Positions 63,890 to 64,000 of a stretch of 64,000 nt of DNA are shown here, piece after piece. Location: assembly GCF_002214585.1 (NCBI RefSeq), contig NZ_CP014862.1:744001-808000 (forward strand). The letters run 5' to 3'. The position numbers and the translations under genes were made by a program. The notes beneath the pieces were generated by a model. The model was not told the origin of the DNA and did no database searches. It saw nothing but the letters and a program-made list of their open reading frames with translations. Position 1 is the first letter of the stretch; each line of letters begins with the position of its first letter. The stretch is from Thermococcus profundus (lineage in GTDB: Archaea; Methanobacteriota_B; Thermococci; Thermococcales; Thermococcaceae).

Positions 63890-64000
63890 ATGGCAAGGGT
63901 GCTCATAGCGGACGACGCTCTATTCGCGCGGATTCTCCTAAGGAAGATATTCACCGACGCAGGGCACGAAGTTGTTGGAGAAGCCTCAACAGGTAAGGAG
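63890..64000 (+). CDS. cheY: CheY response regulator (partial, runs off the window)
   Basis: The first 37 codons of a single-domain receiver: MARVLIADDALFARILLRKI, then FTDAGHEVVGEASTGKE. ADD is the acidic pocket pair; the phosphorylated Asp would lie beyond the window. GGAGGGG precedes the ATG. CheY is usually the first gene of the che operon in Thermococcales, so the remaining che genes probably follow. It links to the archaellum motor through CheF and ArlC/D/E. Confidence 0.9.
   Translation, partial: MARVLIADDALFARILLRKIFTDAGHEVVGEASTGKE

Overview
The window is a chromosomal segment of a hyperthermophilic euryarchaeon of the order Thermococcales, most likely Thermococcus. The evidence is the gene set: TFB, FEN-1, Alba, the KH-type CPSF ribonuclease aCPSF1/FttA, the pantoate kinase and ATP-dependent DNA ligase pair, isopentenyl phosphate kinase, ADP-forming acetyl-CoA synthetase, a tungsten aldehyde oxidoreductase, a DUF257 protein and an archaellum operon. 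Genes are tightly packed on both strands. Ribosome sites are GGTGA/GGAGGTG-like and promoters are TATA-like about 25 bp upstream of short leaders. I saw no rRNA, tRNA or CRISPR array.

Layout. 0-7 kb: PDCD5-like protein, TFB, FEN-1, a PsiE-like membrane protein, the ACD alpha subunit, a phosphoesterase and a PRC-barrel protein. 6.6-14.8 kb (mostly minus): a tungsto-aldehyde oxidoreductase, a CinA-like protein, isopentenyl phosphate kinase, DUF257, mevalonate kinase overlapping a HepT/MntA pair, MEMO1 and threonine synthase. 14.9-23.9 kb (mostly plus): uridine phosphorylase, a helical-repeat protein, a 47-aa acidic microprotein, an RNase H-like protein, then CDC48, proteasome beta, aCPSF1 and a PrsW-like protease. 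23.9-28.8 kb (minus): RqcH, pantoate kinase, a small membrane protein and DNA ligase. 28.8-42.3 kb: an M20 hydrolase, an ATPase gene bracketed by palindromic repeats, an Lhr helicase, an MFS exporter with operator-like repeats, an Fe-ADH, TrmY, MtnA, THEP1, a CBS/zinc-ribbon protein, a membrane-anchored ArsR-type regulator, Alba and PurB.

42.3-44.5 kb is the clear anomaly: a very AT-rich island with no intact gene, holding a decayed element of about 1.43 kb bounded by 50-bp inverted repeats. 44.5-52.3 kb: pyruvate kinase, CysRS, an FKBP with an acidic tail, two little-known proteins, TIP49, a C/D box sRNA candidate not covered by any ORF, and PIMT. 52.3-62.1 kb is a full archaellum operon on the minus strand (four archaellins, then ArlC, D/E, F, G, H, I, J). 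Divergently come an EarA-like winged-helix regulator, a SAM methyltransferase and the start of a CheY gene. The archaellum and cheY upstream regions share ACCTACA/TACATA elements, which suggests co-regulation of motility and chemotaxis.

Most genes are ordinary Thermococcales core genes. The best candidates for something new are the inverted-repeat element, the palindrome-bracketed ATPase cassette, the shared archaellum/che operator, the internal start in arlD/E and the acidic microprotein. All calls rest on reading the sequence and on family knowledge; no search was run.
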